Of a stretch of 6,280 bases of DNA, positions 6,064-6,280 are shown piece after piece (the first letter of the stretch is position 1; each line of letters starts with the position of its first letter). A model generated the notes under the pieces. That model saw only the letters and a program-made list of their open reading frames with translations, was not told the origin of the DNA and did no database searches. This DNA comes from JAAYCO01 sp964632015 (GTDB lineage: Bacteria; Planctomycetota; Phycisphaerae; SM23-33): contig CAZWAT010000163.1 of NCBI GenBank assembly GCA_964632015.1, forward strand, positions 1 through 6,280, given 5' to 3'. The translations under genes were made by a program, and so were the position numbers.

Positions 6064-6081
6064 TTTCACAACCCCGTAAAC

Positions 6082-6124
6082 AACAACGCTGAACGGCGAA
6101 TCATCGTCGCTCAGCGTTGTTTTT
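6082..6124 (+). terminator. Intrinsic terminator of rho
   Basis: The outer stem AACAACGCTGA (6082-6092) pairs perfectly with TCAGCGTTGTT (6111-6121). After one A-C mismatch, six more pairs (6094-6099 with 6104-6109, one G-U) close on the 4-base loop ATCA. T-rich sequence covers the end of the stem and continues to 6124. It starts 18 bases after the rho stop. The complementary strand ends in GTTGTTGTTT, so weak bidirectional action is possible. Confidence 0.88.
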
Positions 6125-6280
6125 ATATCCACCCGGCGTCAGCAGCGTGTTTTCTGCTCCCGCACTGGTTGCCATCAGCCTTTCTGCCTCGGCAATCGCA
6201 CCGACCGGATGATACAGGTCATCGGTCACAGGCAGTTCCGTCGTATCCAATTGATAAACCGAAGAAAGCTGAAACGGGGC
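6101..6280 (-). pseudogene. Truncated Orn/Lys/Arg decarboxylase fragment (partial, enters from the right edge)
   Basis: On the - strand a frame is open from the window edge for 59 codons to a TGA at 6103-6101. It contains LDTTELPVTDDLYHP, then VGAIAEAERLM and SAGAENTLLTPGG. These match what I know of the start of the major domain in PLP-dependent Orn/Lys/Arg decarboxylases (D-T/L-TELPGLDDLHxPxGxIxEAQ...FGAxxTFFxxxGxT). In intact enzymes this is followed by several hundred residues, including the PLP lysine. Here the resemblance ends at about 6128, next to the rho terminator, and only YKNNAERR follows, encoded by the terminator. No other frame downstream continues it, because that DNA is rho. 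I infer a 3'-truncated, probably non-functional remnant; its 5' part lies outside the window. The family call rests on about 45 residues by eye. Confidence 0.6.

Noticed and set aside
5884..6132. 82-codon - strand frame starting near the rho terminator
   Set aside because: It runs antisense through the end of rho, and it does not continue the decarboxylase homology from the neighbouring frame.

Overview
The window is bacterial chromosomal DNA of moderately high GC with densely packed genes. All intact genes lie on the + strand. The gene content is core metabolism and envelope: a purine-type deaminase, a prepilin peptidase, a small membrane protein, an OmpA-type lipoprotein, HisH, HisA and Rho. 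The lipoprotein and OmpA domain indicate a Gram-negative type envelope. The long prepilin peptidase with a large hydrophilic insert, the style of the Rho N-terminal half and the scattered his genes lead me to guess Planctomycetes, perhaps Phycisphaerae. That placement is an inference from family flavour, not something the sequence proves.

Layout. Positions 1-104 appear to hold the 3' end of an unrecognised gene whose TGA overlaps the ATG of the next gene (ATGA). Positions 101-568 encode a GuaD-like zinc nucleoside/base deaminase. A 204-base gap follows with a consensus -10 box. Then come a 442-residue type IV prepilin peptidase (773-2101) and, 27 bases on, a 94-residue LapA-like two-helix membrane protein (2129-2413). 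A 179-base gap contains a perfect 8+8 palindrome overlapping a candidate -35 box, and is followed by a lipoprotein with a coiled coil and an OmpA domain (2593-3285). A 73-base gap with two mutually exclusive stem-loops precedes hisH (3359-3973), which is followed by hisA (4045-4767). A 147-base gap with a candidate promoter leads to rho (4915-6063), closed by a strong intrinsic terminator (6082-6124).

At the right edge, on the - strand and converging on rho, an open frame enters from outside the window (6280 down to 6101). Its residues resemble the N-terminal part of the Orn/Lys/Arg decarboxylase major domain. The resemblance stops abruptly next to the rho terminator, and the frame ends inside the terminator stem. 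I read it as a 3'-truncated remnant; it is the least expected element here.

How the genes relate. HisH supplies ammonia from glutamine to HisF, and HisA makes the substrate used by HisF-HisH, so the pair are consecutive parts of histidine synthesis, but hisF is not next to them. The prepilin peptidase would process type IV pilin or pseudopilin precursors encoded elsewhere. I see no CRISPR array, tRNA, rRNA, insertion sequence or clear new defence system. Apart from the decarboxylase fragment and some leader structures, this is an ordinary housekeeping region.
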